Source: Lichenostomus cassidix (taxonomy: Eukaryota; Chordata; Aves; Passeriformes; Meliphagidae). Taken from it: a stretch of DNA of 64,000 nt. The position numbers were made by a program, and so were the translations under genes. Shown here piece by piece: positions 1 to 13,036 of this stretch. The notes below the pieces were generated by a model. That model was not told the DNA's origin and did no database searches. It saw only the letters and a program-made list of their open reading frames with translations. The stretch's first letter is position 1. Every line of letters starts with the position of its first letter. The stretch lies in NCBI GenBank assembly GCA_008360975.2, contig CM039183.1:77143850-77207849 (forward strand). The letters run 5' to 3'.

Positions 1-3000
1 CCATCCTCCTTGCACATCCTCTTTTCTTATCACCACACAGTGACAGGCAATTCAGATTTTCCCTCTGCAACCCTGACCACCTTACCTGTATCAGCAATGT
101 CACAGCCTTGACCAGGTGTAACCACCCACCTTGGTACTCACGCAGCCCAAAGCCGTCTTGGTGCTGCTGCCCAGCTTCTTCCTGTTTACTCACAGAGGTA
201 TGTTTTTGCTCAATTATAACTGCCATGCTACTGAATCACTGACAGATACAGGACAGCAGTTGAGTCAGGATATTTCTAGGAATAATACATCTTTTTTGTG
301 CTGCTGAGCTCTCTCTCTTTCCAAAATGCTTGTGGATTAGTGATTTGAAGAACCCATTTTTTATTGTATTCACCAAGCAAGATGCATCCTGATTCTGGGT
401 AATGAGATCTCCTCATTCAAATTGCTAAAAGTAAAAAATAAACTACTTGTTCTTCAGTTCTTTGTAATATAATCAGTTACATATCTGTGTGTGTAAAATA
501 TTGTTCACCTGCATTTTTCACCTGTAGCATGCAGTGATGGAAGATGGCTATTCAGAGCAGTTGCTGCATTGTCATTGGAGAAGGTACCTGACAACCTGAT
601 TCAGTTCACACAAAGTGTTCCAACAAGACTTCCACATTATCATTGTTGACACACTGTTAACTCTTAGTCATGACACTTACTGTGCTCGGTGTGAGATAAT
701 GACAGGCTTGAACCTACACCTTTGATAACAATATGAGGTTTGTCATATATTTCAGAAGGAACAAGATCAGGAAGGTATCATTCTTAGCTCATTGTTTCAG
801 CTAAGTGAGAGGAATCATGTAGGGCAATGATTGGAATAGTTCAGCATTAAGCCTTTACCCTTCCCAACTTGTGCTGGTGGCTAGTTGTTGATGTGATTGA
901 CTAGTGACCTAGATATTGTAGGATGACAAGAAATGTCCATGCTGCTTGGAATAATCTTTGTTTCACTACAGCATTTCTTGCATCTCCTCTGGCAGTCAGT
1001 GTTCATTGTTTGAAGCACAATACCAGACTTAATCATCTTGGCCTTGTACAGCAACCTCCATGTTCCCATAAACATGGAAAGTGCATTTCAGCCTCTGCCT
1101 ACCAGACTGGATGCAGTGTCCATGTGAATACTCACCAGACTGCTCCCTCCTTGCAGCATCCACAAAACTAATTCCATGCTTCCCATTCTTGCAGCACAAT
1201 GCTACAGTCTGTCTCCTTCTCTGTGATCCCAGGCTTCCCACAGAGTTGGCTGGGCAGTCTTCAACTGGCAAAATGAGTGGTATGAAAAAGTGGAGTGGTG
1301 GAAATATGAAAAGAAGTCAAGGAGGTGAAGGGACATGGACACATGCTGCAGGATTGCTGCTTATCCATGCTCTGTCCTCTGCGATGCTCAGTGTGGTGTC
1401 CCTCTCATCCTGCACAAAGAATTAGTTCTCTATTGCATCACAGTCAAAGAAACTTCATGTGCCTGTATTTAACATGAACAAAGAGTGACAGTGTCACTTT
1501 TGATTGCAGGCTAAAACACAGCTGTTTTCATTAAAGCCCAAATTATTATGTAAGGAGTGAGAGTCATAAGACTTCTGATGAAAAAAGGAAACGGAGGCAT
1601 ACTCTGAGAATATGAGGCTCAGATCCTAAGAACAGGATGGGATTGTGTTTATGCAGCTAGGTAGGTAGTGAGAAATGTGATTCAGATGTTTTTATGAGGC
1701 AGACCCATATAACTATAAATTGGGTAAAGCTGCCAGATTTCTCTGCGGTTCCATTGTGCTTTAAGGAGTTGTCACACCCCTGATGCTGTACTGGAGAGGA
1801 AGAAAGTGACTTACCCCCTAGAGGAAGTCCAGCTTGTCATGCAACAGCACCCATATTTTCCCAACCAAAGGCTGCACCAGCCACTTTGCCAGGAATGGGA
1901 AAGCCACACCCCATCTGCAGAAAATTGAGGGTATTGCAACAAACATCCCTTAAAAAAATGCACAGCTCATAATGGCTGCAGGCCGCAGCAGGCCATTTTC
2001 TATCCTTCAATTAGTGATCTTCCAAATGACTCACCAGTGAGCATTGCATCAAAGGACCTGCAATCTGCAAGGGCCATATCTAAGTATTCATTGACAGGAC
2101 TGGTAACACCACTTTTTTGAAGATTGCCCAACTTCTCTTTATAAGGTCACATTTTCTGTTTCCTTACATCTCTGCCAACCCTTTATCAGTTCCAGCTCAC
2201 ATGTTTCAAGGTTAGTGCCTGCCAACAGCTCTTTGTCTGTTAGTTGGGTTTGGGGGTTTGGTTTGGTTGAGTTTGGAGCAGATATCTTATTTTCTCTTTA
2301 ATCAGTTTAGCTGTTTGAAAGAGAGATTTATCAAAAACAAAGAAACAAAGAAAGACACAAAAACAACAGAAAAAAATGTTGTGGATTTCTTCCTATAATT
2401 GCTCCTTGTGGCAGAGAACTGAAATTTTTCAGGCAGATGGTCCTCAGGTCATGAATCTGCCAGGAAAGTCCACACTAAATGAAGTTTCAGCTAATCAGAC
2501 TGCAAACGTCATGTTGCAGCCCATGCAGTAGGTGAAGCTCGTTCTTTCAATAGAGCAACTGACTGTGCCACACTTTGACAACATCATAATGAACAGCATT
2601 TGACCATCTCGAGAAGGGAGAACTAAACTGAACAGGGCACAAGTATCAGGCATGGGGAAGCAGGCTTGCAGGGAAGAACCTACCATCAGTGTGCAGTTGT
2701 GGTCACTGAGTGATCCACTCATTCCCTGTAAAGGTAAAAAGTACTTGGACCAAAATCTAGAAAACAACCTAAGACCCTGTTGTTCCTATCTGCCTTTGTC
2801 ATCAGTCTTCTTTTAGTCCAGTGAAATGAGCCCTGCCAGTTTGTACAAACTAATTTAGAAGAGGTTCTAAGTAATTTCTAGAGGTTAATACGTTATGTAT
2901 GCTCCAGGTAAATATGTGGGAATGATAGGCCTGTGGCTGCTGCTTCGGCTTGGGAGACTGTTAAACCAGAGAGCCACCATCAATCAATCAATTAATCAGT

Positions 3001-5655
3001 TGATTAATTAAATGGAAGAAGAATGACAGCAAAGATACTGTAATCCTGTTTTCTGAACAATAAAACTGAGCATGTGTAAGCTCCAATCATTACTGAGCCA
3101 TGGGCACTGCAGTATAAGGTGTCTGGAGTGGCATCAGTGTGTGGTAGGAATAGCATCCTAGGGGAAGAGAATAGCTGTATCTTGGAGGAGGAAGATACAG
3201 CAGTGAGACCAGGAAACTATGTGAAGGTAACAGTAATAAAAGAGTATGGATGATAGAAGTTAGAGGCTAAAACAAGGGAAAGGGAGTAAAGCAAGGGAGA
3301 TATACTTGGAGGGGGGACCAGTGAGAGCCTGTCCACTTCCCACTCTCCTCCTTCAAGGACTGAAACAGGGCTAGAGAAGCTTCTTCCTACTTCTTGGGCC
3401 TGTCCCACTTGCTCCAAGGCATAGTAGAGTGCCCTTGCCACTTCCAGGCTGCAGCGGGGAAAAGTATTTGCAGCACCAGAGGGCACCAGACTGCAAGGAG
3501 CAGTTGTTAACTAGGTCCTTGGGGCTACAGAGCTAAAGGGGTAGGAACAGGGGGCTGAGTTGGAAATATAGACAGAAGGGGCCATACATCATGAGGGTCA
3601 GAGTGGTGATCTCAGGAAGCTTATCTACTTTTTCCATTCGCTCTCTGTAACTGACCTGGAGTAAATCTCAAAATACATGGCTTCTGGGATTTCTCTCTTT
3701 ACTTTGTCAGATCAAGAAAATGAGACTACAACTTAAGTTCAACCTTCCCCTCTACTAACTCTGCCTCCACTGAACTGGACGTGTCCATACCATTCATACT
3801 CCCAACAGGACTTCGCAAGACACTTTGGAGAAGAGGGAACCACTAGAGCCTTTTAACTTTGCAAGTGTGGTATGGTGAGCACTTATTTACACCCCTAGAA
3901 GAAACAAGACACAGGGTAAACCTTTCAGCCATTGCACCACCAATTGCAGCCCCCTCAGCCTAATACCAAAGATACCATCTGTACTCCCCTGGTATCTGTC
4001 ACTGAAGTCTTTGGTCTCAGTTGCTTTCCTGCCCTCTGTTAACAACCCCAGTGGCAAGAAGGCCCAGAGGCACTCCCTGTGACACAAATCTCTGCACTAA
4101 TGTGATCATTTGAACCCTGGAAAAATCAGGTTTGCTTTTTTCCTCTGTGTCCTTGTGCTCTGAAATTAGATTTCCTTAGATGTAGGGTAATTAATATGAG
4201 TCCTCTCCTCAAAAAAGCACATCAGTCAGGCTACATACCTTACTCTTCAGCTGCAAACTGAGAAGTATTACAGCCTTCCTACACAGCCTGTGCAAAACCC
4301 AGTCTCAGGGCTCTAATGGACTGTTGAAGAGATGCAGCTGTGGCCAGAGCAGAACCCCAGCCTGGGAAATATTTTAAGAAAGAGAAAATACCCTACCTGG
4401 CATGATGATTTATGGATGTGTTCAGAGCAAGACTTTCAATTGTTCCCCAGCTACATAGATATCGTCCTCTTTCTACCCTACAAATTAAATCCTTTAAATC
4501 CCCCATTTAACTTCTTTCCCATTAAACATTTTAGTCAGGCTGCCAGATTTTTATCCTTGGGTTTTGTCACACTGCTCAGAGCAATACTGGCCTCCTTAGC
4601 AAAGGTCATTGCAGGGCCTTTCAGCTAAATTAGCTGCTTTAGGTCTGACAGCCCCTCATGTAAATTCACTTTCCTATGGCTTGGTTTGAGTTTCACCACA
4701 AGCTGGGCCAACTAGAGTGAAAGGATGTGATCTACCAATCACACCAGAGATTAGAAACACCTTGTTTTGGAAGGAAAACTAAGAAAAATATGAGGATGCC
4801 TCTGAATAGAAAAAAATATTCAGAAAACCTTGATGTGTCATCTTAATCATCTTCCTATTCATGAATGTACTTGAAACCTCTTACAAGGTTATGATAAGGA
4901 ATTGCTCACCAATGTTACAAGAACACAAAGCGTTCTGTTTTTTTCCAGCAAGTTACAACATGCAAGCGAACGTGGTGTGCAGAACACTTTTCACCTCCAC
5001 GTTCCCATCCAGAACTGTATTTTCCCTTGATAAATGATGAACTACGTCCTACAGCTGTGCTACATATTTCAGACTAACAAGGGCAGAAGTAAGGTCATAC
5101 CAATTCTAAAAAGCTGTCTATTGAGACAAAGGGACTCAGGCTTGTGTCGTGTGCTCTGTATTTCATGAAGCATAGTTTTAGACTATTTCCCGAATCTCTT
5201 GTTTTCCTGGGAACATGGCAACAGCTTGTGTACACTGAAGTTAGACACATGGCCAGCTTATGCACTTTTCCCTTCCTCTACCAAACATTATCTTGTTCCT
5301 TTAAACCCAGCTTAACCTTAATTTGGTTCCTGTTTCTTCAGGGCACATAAACCAACAAGAGAAGTGAAATCAGCTATTTCTGTTTCTTTCGACTGCTCTG
5401 AGCAGTTCCTGAATGCTTGAAAGTGAGTAAGAGCCAGAGACACCTCCAAGAGGCTGCATTAATCTCTAGCTCTAGTTTAAAACAAAAGGGATCCTTGAAC
5501 TAAGCCTCTGGTGCAAAATTTCTCGTCCTCATCTAGTAGCAAGTGTTTGATCTGCTGCCAGCAACGCATGATCAGACTGTGCAGGATCTGAACAGTAAAC
5601 TTGGGATTCATCTCACTGAACAGCTGCTGTCTAAAAAACTCATGGTCATCTAGGC
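1..5655. other. Intergenic DNA, no supported gene
   Basis: AT-rich, with no recognised CR1 or LTR. A 20-bp palindrome sits at 2990-3009. One minus-strand open segment with an acceptor-like tract (about 2.50-2.74 kb) is discussed as a finding. The remaining ORFs are short and on both strands, as expected by chance. Confidence 0.6.
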
Positions 5656-5659
5656 CTCC

Positions 5660-6374
5660 TCAGCACACAATGCAGACAGACAGACAAAGAGGGTTCATCA
5701 CATCTCTTTTATACCTGTTTTGGGCAGGTACAAATTTTTCCTGAAAGGTGTCTCTTTGTCTCCATAGGGTGTGAAGACTGGTATGGGCTAAGACTGGTAT
5801 TGAGCTATCAGGCTGGGGTTGGGTGAGAGGCACCGAAATCATCTTAACAGCTATGTTTATCTGGGTCTTTTGTCCATCTGTGCATTCATATCTAGGATCT
5901 CCTGATGCTGTCAGTTCCAAGGCATTCAGAGGGCTGATAGTGGTGTCTCTAGTGATCTCATGTTTCTGTTTTTCTCTAGCTGTTTTTGTTTTCAGGAAGT
6001 TAGCTCCCTTCAACCATGAACGTGATTCTAAAATTCCAAAGATGATGGAGGAAAAAAGGGGTGGTTACCTCTCCCGCACTCTTAATGGCGTCTGAAAAAT
6101 GTCCAAAAGCTGCTCTTAAATGAGTAGCTCTGTGAGCAATGTAACCGGTGACTCCTGATTTCCTATGGATTTCTGTTTACAGTTAAATTCTTTGGTGCTT
6201 AATAATGTACAAATGCCAATTACAGCTTCTCTGGCACTTGGAGAGGTCATAATGATCCACTCCCACGTGAAGTGTCTGATGTCATACCTGAGTTCTGTCT
6301 GGGCTTTTCCTCCAGTGAAGGCATATACAGGATATGTCTCTTCTAGAGAGACAGCTACTTTCCTGATTGGAATT
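5660..6374 (-). other. Unassigned minus-strand open segments, possible exons or exon relics
   Basis: Two neighbouring minus-strand frames stay open over 354 and about 250 nt. The upstream one follows an acceptor-like CTCATAG at 6375 and reads SIPIRKVAVSLEETYPVYAF and on to a consensus donor CAG|GTATGA at 6288/6287. The second contains TTISPLNALELTASGDPRYE followed by CTDGQKTQINIAVKMIS; an acceptor-like ATCACTAG just before it would keep phase. SPACA1 is expected on this strand by synteny and has a comparable Ig-like LE…P…FEC…I…K pattern, but the match is weak. A resemblance to CatSper accessory subunits was also noted. Both strands are open here, so chance is a real alternative. Confidence 0.2.
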
Positions 6375-6381
6375 GACCTAT

Positions 6382-6481
6382 GAGTTAAAAGACCTGAGTG
6401 GAATGGCAACAAAACATAGTCAGTCTTCCAAGAGTTAAAAGACCTAAGTGGAATGGCAACAAAACATAGTCAGTCTTCCAA
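6382..6481. repeat. 50-bp tandem duplication, two copies
   Basis: Copies 6382-6431 and 6432-6481 begin GAGTTAAAAGACCT and end CAGTCTTCCAA. They differ at one base only (6396 G versus 6446 A), so the duplication is recent or homogenised. Confidence 0.97.
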
Positions 6482-6489
6482 CAAGCAGC

Positions 6490-9400
6490 AAGCCTCTTGA
6501 AAACTCAAAGAGAATCCATTTAAACTATAAGGAAGTAAACTGAGAATGGAAATACTTTTCCCTCTGTACAACTTTCAATGAAAACTTTTCTTCACCTCTG
6601 CCTCTTTTTTCCGTTACATCCCACTTTGAAGGCACAGATCTGGCAGATGGCAAGAAAAGAGTAGTTGCTTTTGTTATTATTTAGATATAGAGCACCTGAA
6701 TGTATGCTAGTAACTGCTGAGTTGGGTGGAGAAGCTTCCGGATGGAAAATTGTACCTCCCTTCCAAAAAACAAAAAAAAAAAAGGAGGTACTTGGAAAGA
6801 TAAAGGGCAATTCAGTCCTTTGAATGCTCATATCATAAAACTGAATATGAAATAATTACCATAAATGAGGCAACTAGTTCCTACACCCTCTGCAACCTGG
6901 ATGACATCCTTCTGTGTCATCAAAATAAAAGTTACTTGTAGAAAACACATCACTTACTACCTTATCTCAGTTACCCAAGTTCACACATACAAAAGAAGAA
7001 GATCAAAGTCTTCTAACTTAGTTCCCTCTACAAAGAAATTTAACTGCAAAGATTTTAAGTCTATTTCTTTCTCCAAACTACTGGCACTAGGACAGGCGTG
7101 ATTTTATCCCTAAACAGGGTGTTCCTTAGGCTCTTTGCCAATTTAATTGGCTTATTCATATCCTTCCCTTCCAGATTACCTCAGGGTGATTTACATGTTG
7201 GAGGCCTATAAACACTGATGAATCAGTACATGAAAACCAAAAACATTGTTCAGTGTCTGACAGGGTCCTCACTGGGTTTTGCCCCCAAATTAATTGTTCT
7301 CACTGGAACAACCTAACATATCATCAACCTCTGACATCATTCTAATGCTATACAGAAAGAAGAGTAGCTAAAATACAACAATACTAATGCAATTTGTTTT
7401 TTACCAGTGTTTCCAGGTACTCTCTAGGAGCAAGCAACAGGTGCATTTTCAAACAGAAAGATACAGATGTTCTGAGCCCAGCTTCTTCAGTTGACTGGCC
7501 ATTTTGAAGACTGTATCCCTCTGATTTTCCATCAGTAAATCACTCTGAGCTCTAAAGAAATGTAAATACAAACACAATTTAATTTCCTTTCTCTGAGAAA
7601 CATAACTTTTCTCGTAGCAGTTCAACATCTACACTAATATGGTTTTATTTAAAAAGAGCTGGTGGACTTCCAGTGAATTTAAAACAATTTGCTTCACATG
7701 TTAAATCTGAACTACACCTCTAGGAAATATTTTGCAGGCCAATTAAGGACAACTTTACCTTCACCAAATACAGAAGCAAGCAAATATTTGTGTTCATGAA
7801 TAAAGAAAGAGACGAAAGAGGTTCATTTTGCCTTTGTGTTGATTAAAGTCTTGGACTTCATGTATCTCTTTTTTGTTACATGAACAAATTTATAGAACCA
7901 TAGAATGGTTTGGGTCAGAAAGGACCTTAAAGATCACCTATTTACAAATCCACTAGACCCCATCCAACCTGCCCTTGATAAAAAGGTTTTGATAAAATGC
8001 ACTAGAAAGCTTTACAGAACACACTTCTCTACAACTTTGGTAATAATTTAATATATTTTGCCTCAGTATTCTCACAAAAAGCAGACACTCCATCACCCTC
8101 TAGAGTATTACTACACCCCATATTCAAACACATTACTTTTTCTCCTTACATTATATGTCCCTGCAGTGCCTTTCCTAAGGAAGTTCCCTGCTTCTAGACC
8201 AAAGCTACTAATGGCTATACAGCCACTCATAGAAATACAACCCTTCAGTAAGTTCCTATTTTGCTTTTCAAAACATTCTCCATGCTTAACACGAATCTCC
8301 CTAAGACTATCAACCAGCACTTTTTAATCCATTTCACAGTACGATTTCCATAATGTCTTTAAAAGCCACAGATTGCTTCATACGGCAGTCCTCACCATTC
8401 TGGTACTTGTTTTCACAAGGACTTTGGCATATCAGCTGCTAACGAAGTCAGTATTCTTTAACAACAGAGTCCACACACTTAAATACCTGCTGGAGGATGA
8501 ACACTTCTCTACCATTACAACTGAAATATTTTAAAGTCCAGCACTTTTAAAACAGTGCAGATGCCTTAAAACTAGTTTCGTTTTTCTCACTGGCAGTTGT
8601 GGTTACAGGTGTCATGCACTTATTAGCTCTGCTTAGATATTAAAACTTGCACACAAATTCTCTCATATTTGCATTAACTGACTGTTTATCTACAGAAAAT
8701 CTGCAATACATTTGTCAGGCCCACGTTGACTCTATATAACATGTTCATACATAAGTTCCAAGCAACATCACAGAATTATTACAGTCCACATATGTAAATG
8801 CAAGTGAGCCACTGCATGAAGTTTTTAATATATAATACAGGAAAGCAAACGTGTAATGAAATGGTGGGAAGAATGAGGGGTGAACTCCCTAGAATTAAAG
8901 CATATATATACATAATTTTTATAAACAGCAGGAATGTTTCACTCCTACTGAATACTTTAAAAACACAAACCAGTAAACAGGATTCAGATCTCACAAGAAG
9001 TCCATTTCAGGACATGATCACTCAGAGTAATAGAGAAGCATTGCCTAACCGAAGGAAATAAACTGAGCCCACACTCCAGACTCACTGCAGGAAAGTGGAG
9101 AGCTGGCAGCCCTTTGAATTCCGCCTCTTTGATCCACAATGAAAAAGGATAATAAGGGTGTACATACTCGCCCTTGTCTAGTTTTCCCTTTCTTCAAGAA
9201 AAAGAGTTATGCTGATTCAGGGCTCCAGCTGTGGCCCGGGAGAATTCTGTCCTTATACTCCCCACACATTAAAACTCTACTTCTTAAAAAGTTCTCAAGA
9301 TTTTCTCTCCCTTTCCTTAATTCAATCGATTCTAGTAACAGACGCTTCTTTGTTGCTTGTCACCAAAGTATTTTAAGCACTTTGAATCCTGTCTTGTTTT

Positions 9401-12400
9401 AGACTTGTTTCTAAAGGAGTCAGATCTGGCCTTCAGCTCTTTGTTTTTCTTTCAAAACCTTATTGAACGAGTTGTGCTCCTCTGCGTTCACTTCAAGGAC
9501 ACCACGTTTTCTTTTGTCATGATAACTCTCACACTGGAATGCCTCAAACTTACAATCAAATGCAAAAATAAAGCTATCTTTTCCATTTGTTATTTTTAAT
9601 AGCATCCCAATGGCTATGAGTTTCAGATAATCACTCATAAGGACATCCTAGGAGTCACAATGCAGAAAATGAGGCTGAACCCTTGCAAATTGTAGCTCAG
9701 GCAAGAAAAGCTGTGCCTTTCATTCAGGAATGTTCAGGTTATGACTCTCTATTTACAGCTTATGTTGCAACGGGGATTGACAGCTGCAGTAGGTCTGGCC
9801 TGCTCATCCACAGTGGGCCCACATTAGTAGTGCCTTTCCTGTAACATTAAATGTAAGTATGTGTTGTGTGAGCCATGGGTATTGTATAGAAAACCTGCTT
9901 CTGCTTCCACCCAAGTCAACAAGAAAACAAAACAGTCTAGGAGTCAGAGCTTTCCTTTCTTTACTTTTATTTAAATGTCAACCAGTGTTTTATGTGGTTG
10001 TTTATTAAATAATAATACTACAATAATGCCCAGAGGCTCCAATTAAGACTGGGAAGTCACTGCAGTGGGATTGTGCAAAGGCAGAGGAAGGGACAGCAGG
10101 CTTGGACGGCTCCCCAGCAGCGAGGAGCAGGGGCTGGGAGCTGGCAGGAGGATCCTCTGGCAGGAGGGAAGGACTGCTCCCAGCACTCCCTGCCACCAGC
10201 AGCAGCAAAGCCTTTTGTTTGCGTGGGAGTTTGATGTTACTCTGGTTTTGGGGTTTTATTTGTTTGGGGTTTTTTTAATGTCAAGACATAGAACAACCAG
10301 GAAGACATACAAAGAGGTTTTCTTCAAAGTAACTGAGGGAAAAAGAAGAGCGTATGTAGCTGTATATGCTAATTCTTATTAATTAAAACCAGAGTGCTAT
10401 GTTGGAGCTGTGCACAGGCTTTATTAGCTAATATTAAAACAAAGGGTTGATGGCCTTCCACAGAAATTTCACCTTGGCAAAGCTCAGTTTGCTGCAATGG
10501 AGCTACTCCTCGCTTCACACCATTGTGAGCACAGGATCAGGCCAGGAGCCCTCAGGAAGGAATCAAAAGCCGATAACAAAACAAAAGGACAAACAGGAGG
10601 CACATAGGGAGGACAATCCTAAGGAGTGGGATAAGAACAAGCATGTTGCTCTTGGCAGAAAGCAACTGGCAAAAATTAATTGTATAGTCAGTCTCTTGCT
10701 CAGTTCTTTTTGTTTTGTTATGAAACAGTATTTGTTTTTATTATAGAGGAACAGGATATGTTTCAGGAGAAGAATCTGAGCTGATAAGGTGTTATGGCAA
10801 AAGTACATTTTATGGGGAGATTTGAATGAAGGTAGTGTGGATTTGGTTCACAAGATGGGTGCAGTTGTTCCAGGCTGAAAGAAAAAGGGCAGCATGAGTA
10901 AAAGTCCTCTAAGGAAAGCAGGAGGAGGGAAGGAAGGAGGGAGGGAAGTTATTAGAGGAAAGCTGGACTGAACCAGAATGTGCGGGATTGACACAAACCC
11001 CAAATTAATGCATCAGCAGAAGCATGCCAAGCTCCAAAGGTGAGGCCTGAAACCAAAGGGATGAACAACCCAAGAATGTCCAAGGAGGGGCATAGAGGTG
11101 ATAAGATGCTGCTGCTTTATAAGGAAAAAGGGTGAGGAGGGCAGTGAAAACTTTGTCTCCTGAAATGGTGAACAGAGAGACCCTGAACTATGGGTAGAAA
11201 AGAGAAACTAAAGATTCCCTGGGAGAGAGTTCTAGAAAACTGGTAATTTATGAGCATCTTCAGGTTAGAGGTGACCTAAGTCTGGGGAAGAATTTTGGAA
11301 ACAAGGTCTGAGGTGGGGAAACTGGTCATTGGAAATACTTCACAGAAGAACAACCATGACCTAAAACTAGCTTCCATATGAGAGAGAAAAAGAAGCAGAT
11401 CAGCTTGAAGGATGACAGAATTAGCAGCGGTAGTGGAGAAAGCACAAGGAGTGGATTTGCCAGCAGCAGATGGGTGCTGTCTTTTGTTTTATGAATGGAA
11501 AAGGTATGCTAAGTGAGAAGTACTGTACAGGATTGGCACAGGGGAGCAGAGATGGACAAGCAGAGTGGTGATTGATCGGAGGCGGTGAAGTAGGTTAAGC
11601 CATAGCTTGCATAGATGGTTCAGCACACACAAGTAGCACCTGCCTGGGAAACCAGGGAGCACCCTGGATGTCAGCTGCAGAAGCAGGGAGGAAGTTTTTG
11701 AGAACAAAATGTAGCCAGGTACTATCTGAAAAGAACAGAAAGATGGGTAAGACAGGTAAGATAGTGACAGAGAAGTTGAACCCTTAGTAAATGATCTGGA
11801 AAAATAGGAGTTTTAACTCAAATCCCCAGTTCTTCATTGTTCTATGAAGAAAATTGAGCTTAATAAAAGCAAAATTTTCAACTGGCTTCCACTGAGCTTC
11901 CATGCAAAGTTTCCAACGAGGCAAAAGGTCTGCAATGGAAAGTATGTGCCCATCCCTTATGTGTTGCGAGTGAACAGAATGAAAAGTGTCTCAAACCTCC
12001 TCCTAGACCTGAGGAAGTCAGTAGGAGATAGCTAATACATCTTGGTTGTCACTCTGTGTTATGCTGGCTTCACTAACATACTAGCACAGAAGAAAAGCCT
12101 GACCTTTACTGTACCTCAGCCCAACACACCTGTGTAAGCTCACAGAGGATCCAGGCTCCAGTCTACTGCAAAAGTGGAGAGATGTTCACAGCTCAGCATA
12201 TTTGACTTCAATAGCTCTTAATTTACATGTTCAGCATTACTCACATTATTAATATTTGGCCTGTAATTTTTTTCACCATTCCAGCTCAATATATTTTAGT
12301 TGACTCAGTTCTACTCTCCAATTAATATGCAATACCATGGGGCTTCTTTACTCTTAGAATCAATTATGAGAAGTTCTTTTACAAAGATGTAAGAGGACAT

Positions 12401-13030
12401 TTTGGAAAAAAAAAATCTTTTCATAAGAAGTACAGTTTTCCTTTCTGTTAAAGCACCATGTCAGGTTTTTTTTAAGATCAAGAGCAAAGCAGAGTTTAGC
12501 AAAGTGCAGTGCTTCTCCAAAATCCAGGCAGGGAAAATTATATGTGAAATTAAAAAATGTGAATTCTTAACAATAGTAAAAAGGAGGAAGAAAACTGATA
12601 GGCACAATCTAAATGTTTTGTATAAAAATGTTTGACATTGTGGGGTAAGGGTATTCAGGACATGGTGATGTAAGGCAATCTTTCTTTAGCTTGCAATAGC
12701 ATTTTCAGTACCTCATGACACTGTCCTCCTTATAAACCATTACTTTTTTTGGTGATCCTACACAAGGTTGTGACTGACAACAGATAGAAAAGAATACTGA
12801 TCCATGCTTTGCCAGTTGATGCTTTCCTGGAATTGCTGAAATAATTGCAGTAGTCAGAGTGCAAAATTTTATTCAGTGCTTCCTAATTATTCTATATCCA
12901 GGTCTGTTAGCACAATTCATGCGTATACACCAGTGAGTTTAGTAATTTTCTTTTTATAGCTTCAATATATTATTCTGCATATAGGTGAGCTGAATCAAAT
13001 GGGTTATTCCTGTATATATAAGTATATCCT
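6490..13030. other. Intergenic DNA upstream of the LTR
   Basis: No supported gene. Contents seen: an A-rich hairpin near 6.75-6.79 kb, the CR1 fragment at 7.9 kb, and a GGAAGGAGGGAGGGAA purine tract near 10.93 kb. Confidence 0.6.
7891..7980 (-). mobile_element. CR1 LINE, 3'-end fragment
   Basis: ACCATAGAATGGTTTGGGTC, AGAAAGGACCTTAAAGATCA and CCATCCAACCTGCCCTTGAT match the antisense CR1 3' terminus. About 90 bp, 5' truncated. Confidence 0.88.
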
Positions 13031-13036
13031 TGAAGT

